A stretch of DNA of 6,005 bases from Clostridia bacterium (lineage in GTDB: Bacteria > Bacillota > Clostridia > Christensenellales > CAG-1252): the NCBI GenBank assembly GCA_009928745.1, contig SACC01000091.1, forward strand, positions 1 to 6,005, written 5' to 3'. A model generated the notes under the pieces. The model saw only the letters and a list, made by a program, of their open reading frames with translations, ran no database searches and was not told the origin of the DNA. Position numbers and translations under genes: made by a program. Shown piece after piece: positions 5,634-6,005 of this stretch (position 1 is the first letter of the stretch; the number at the start of each line of letters is the position of its first letter).

Positions 5634-6005
5634 ATGGGCGATACCCAAACCAAATTAATACTGCTTTATGTAATGGACAAAATGGAAGTTCCGCTAGAGG
5701 ATGATATCGTCACTTCTATTTGTTCGCAAGACAACTCTTGGGTAGCCTATGTGGAATGTAAGGAAGCTATCTCTAACCTGTGTTCAGTCGGATTTTTGCA
5801 CAAAAACAACACCGGAGGCAAGCAAATATATTCGATAACTCCCGAAGGGAGAATATGTTTGGCGAATTTTTATACAAGGATTCCTTTATCCCTAAGGGAA
5901 GAGATTACCGAATACATAAAAAAATCCCGCATACTCTATCGCAAAAAGCAAGAACTATTCAGCGATTATTATAAAAACAAAGACGGGTCCTATACTGTCG
6001 CTCTC
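5634..6005 (+). CDS. DUF4364-family winged-helix protein (N-terminal part, cut by window edge)
   Basis: An open frame from the ATG at 5634 runs 124 codons to the window edge without a stop. The protein begins MGDTQTKLILLYVMDKMEVP and matches the DUF4364 pattern as I know it from Clostridia: a DTQTKL.LLY.LDKM start, a helix-turn-helix region (about 20-56), a wing with KQIYSITPEGR (63-73) and RIPLSLREEI (82-91). Full-length members are about 170-180 aa, so roughly 70% is seen. The fold implies DNA or RNA binding, most likely a small transcription regulator; no target is established to my knowledge. It is divergent from the hypothetical gene at 4719-5456 and shares a 177-nt spacer with it, so regulation of that neighbour or of itself is conceivable but is only inference. 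Confidence 0.8.
   Translation, partial: MGDTQTKLILLYVMDKMEVPLEDDIVTSICSQDNSWVAYVECKEAISNLCSVGFLHKNNTGGKQIYSITPEGRICLANFYTRIPLSLREEITEYIKKSRILYRKKQELFSDYYKNKDGSYTVAL

Noticed and set aside
5780..5974. Plus-strand 64-aa open frame near the end
   Set aside because: It overlaps the DUF4364-type gene in another frame. The longer frame from 5634 has a ribosome binding site and family motifs.

Overview
The window looks like chromosomal DNA of a low-GC, endospore-forming Firmicute of the class Clostridia, probably an uncultured gut-type lineage. The evidence is a spore germination protease (gpr), a DUF4364-type winged-helix protein (a largely clostridial family), a clostridial-type EF-G paralogue, A+T-rich spacers, and strong GGAGG-like ribosome binding sites with extended -10 promoters. 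The family within Clostridia cannot be named from this sequence alone.

Layout. Positions 1-81 are the A+T-rich tail behind the first gene. Three genes lie on the minus strand: an elongation factor G-like GTPase paralogue (82-2100), glutamate racemase murI (2412-3146) and the germination protease gpr (3322-4086). They are separated by spacers of 311 and 175 nt, so a tight operon is unlikely. The spacer at 2101-2411 holds an unexplained short-repeat and hairpin cluster. Divergent from gpr is rpsT (ribosomal protein S20, GTG start, 4195-4458), with a very good extended -10 promoter and two tandem intrinsic terminators. Then comes a structured spacer with a 9-bp inverted repeat, followed by an unrecognised minus-strand gene (4719-5456) whose promoter would start transcription at or next to its own Shine-Dalgarno sequence. 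Divergent from that gene is the beginning of a DUF4364-family gene (from 5634), cut off by the window edge.

How the genes relate. This is mostly housekeeping chromosome: translation (EF-G-like, S20), cell-wall precursor supply (MurI) and spore germination (GPR). The divergent rpsT/gpr pair matches the arrangement known in Bacillus, but here murI rather than spoIIP follows gpr. No mobile element, CRISPR array, toxin-antitoxin or defence system is visible. The points most worth a second look are (i) the EF-G paralogue, whose G3 catalytic His, G4 NKxD and G5 SA motifs are all altered; (ii) a compact GPR with an apparent propeptide of only about 6 residues ending in a SASP-like self-cleavage site, and without the internal insert of Bacillus GPR; (iii) the unknown gene with a roughly 10-nt leader; and (iv) the repeat/hairpin cluster at 2285-2338.
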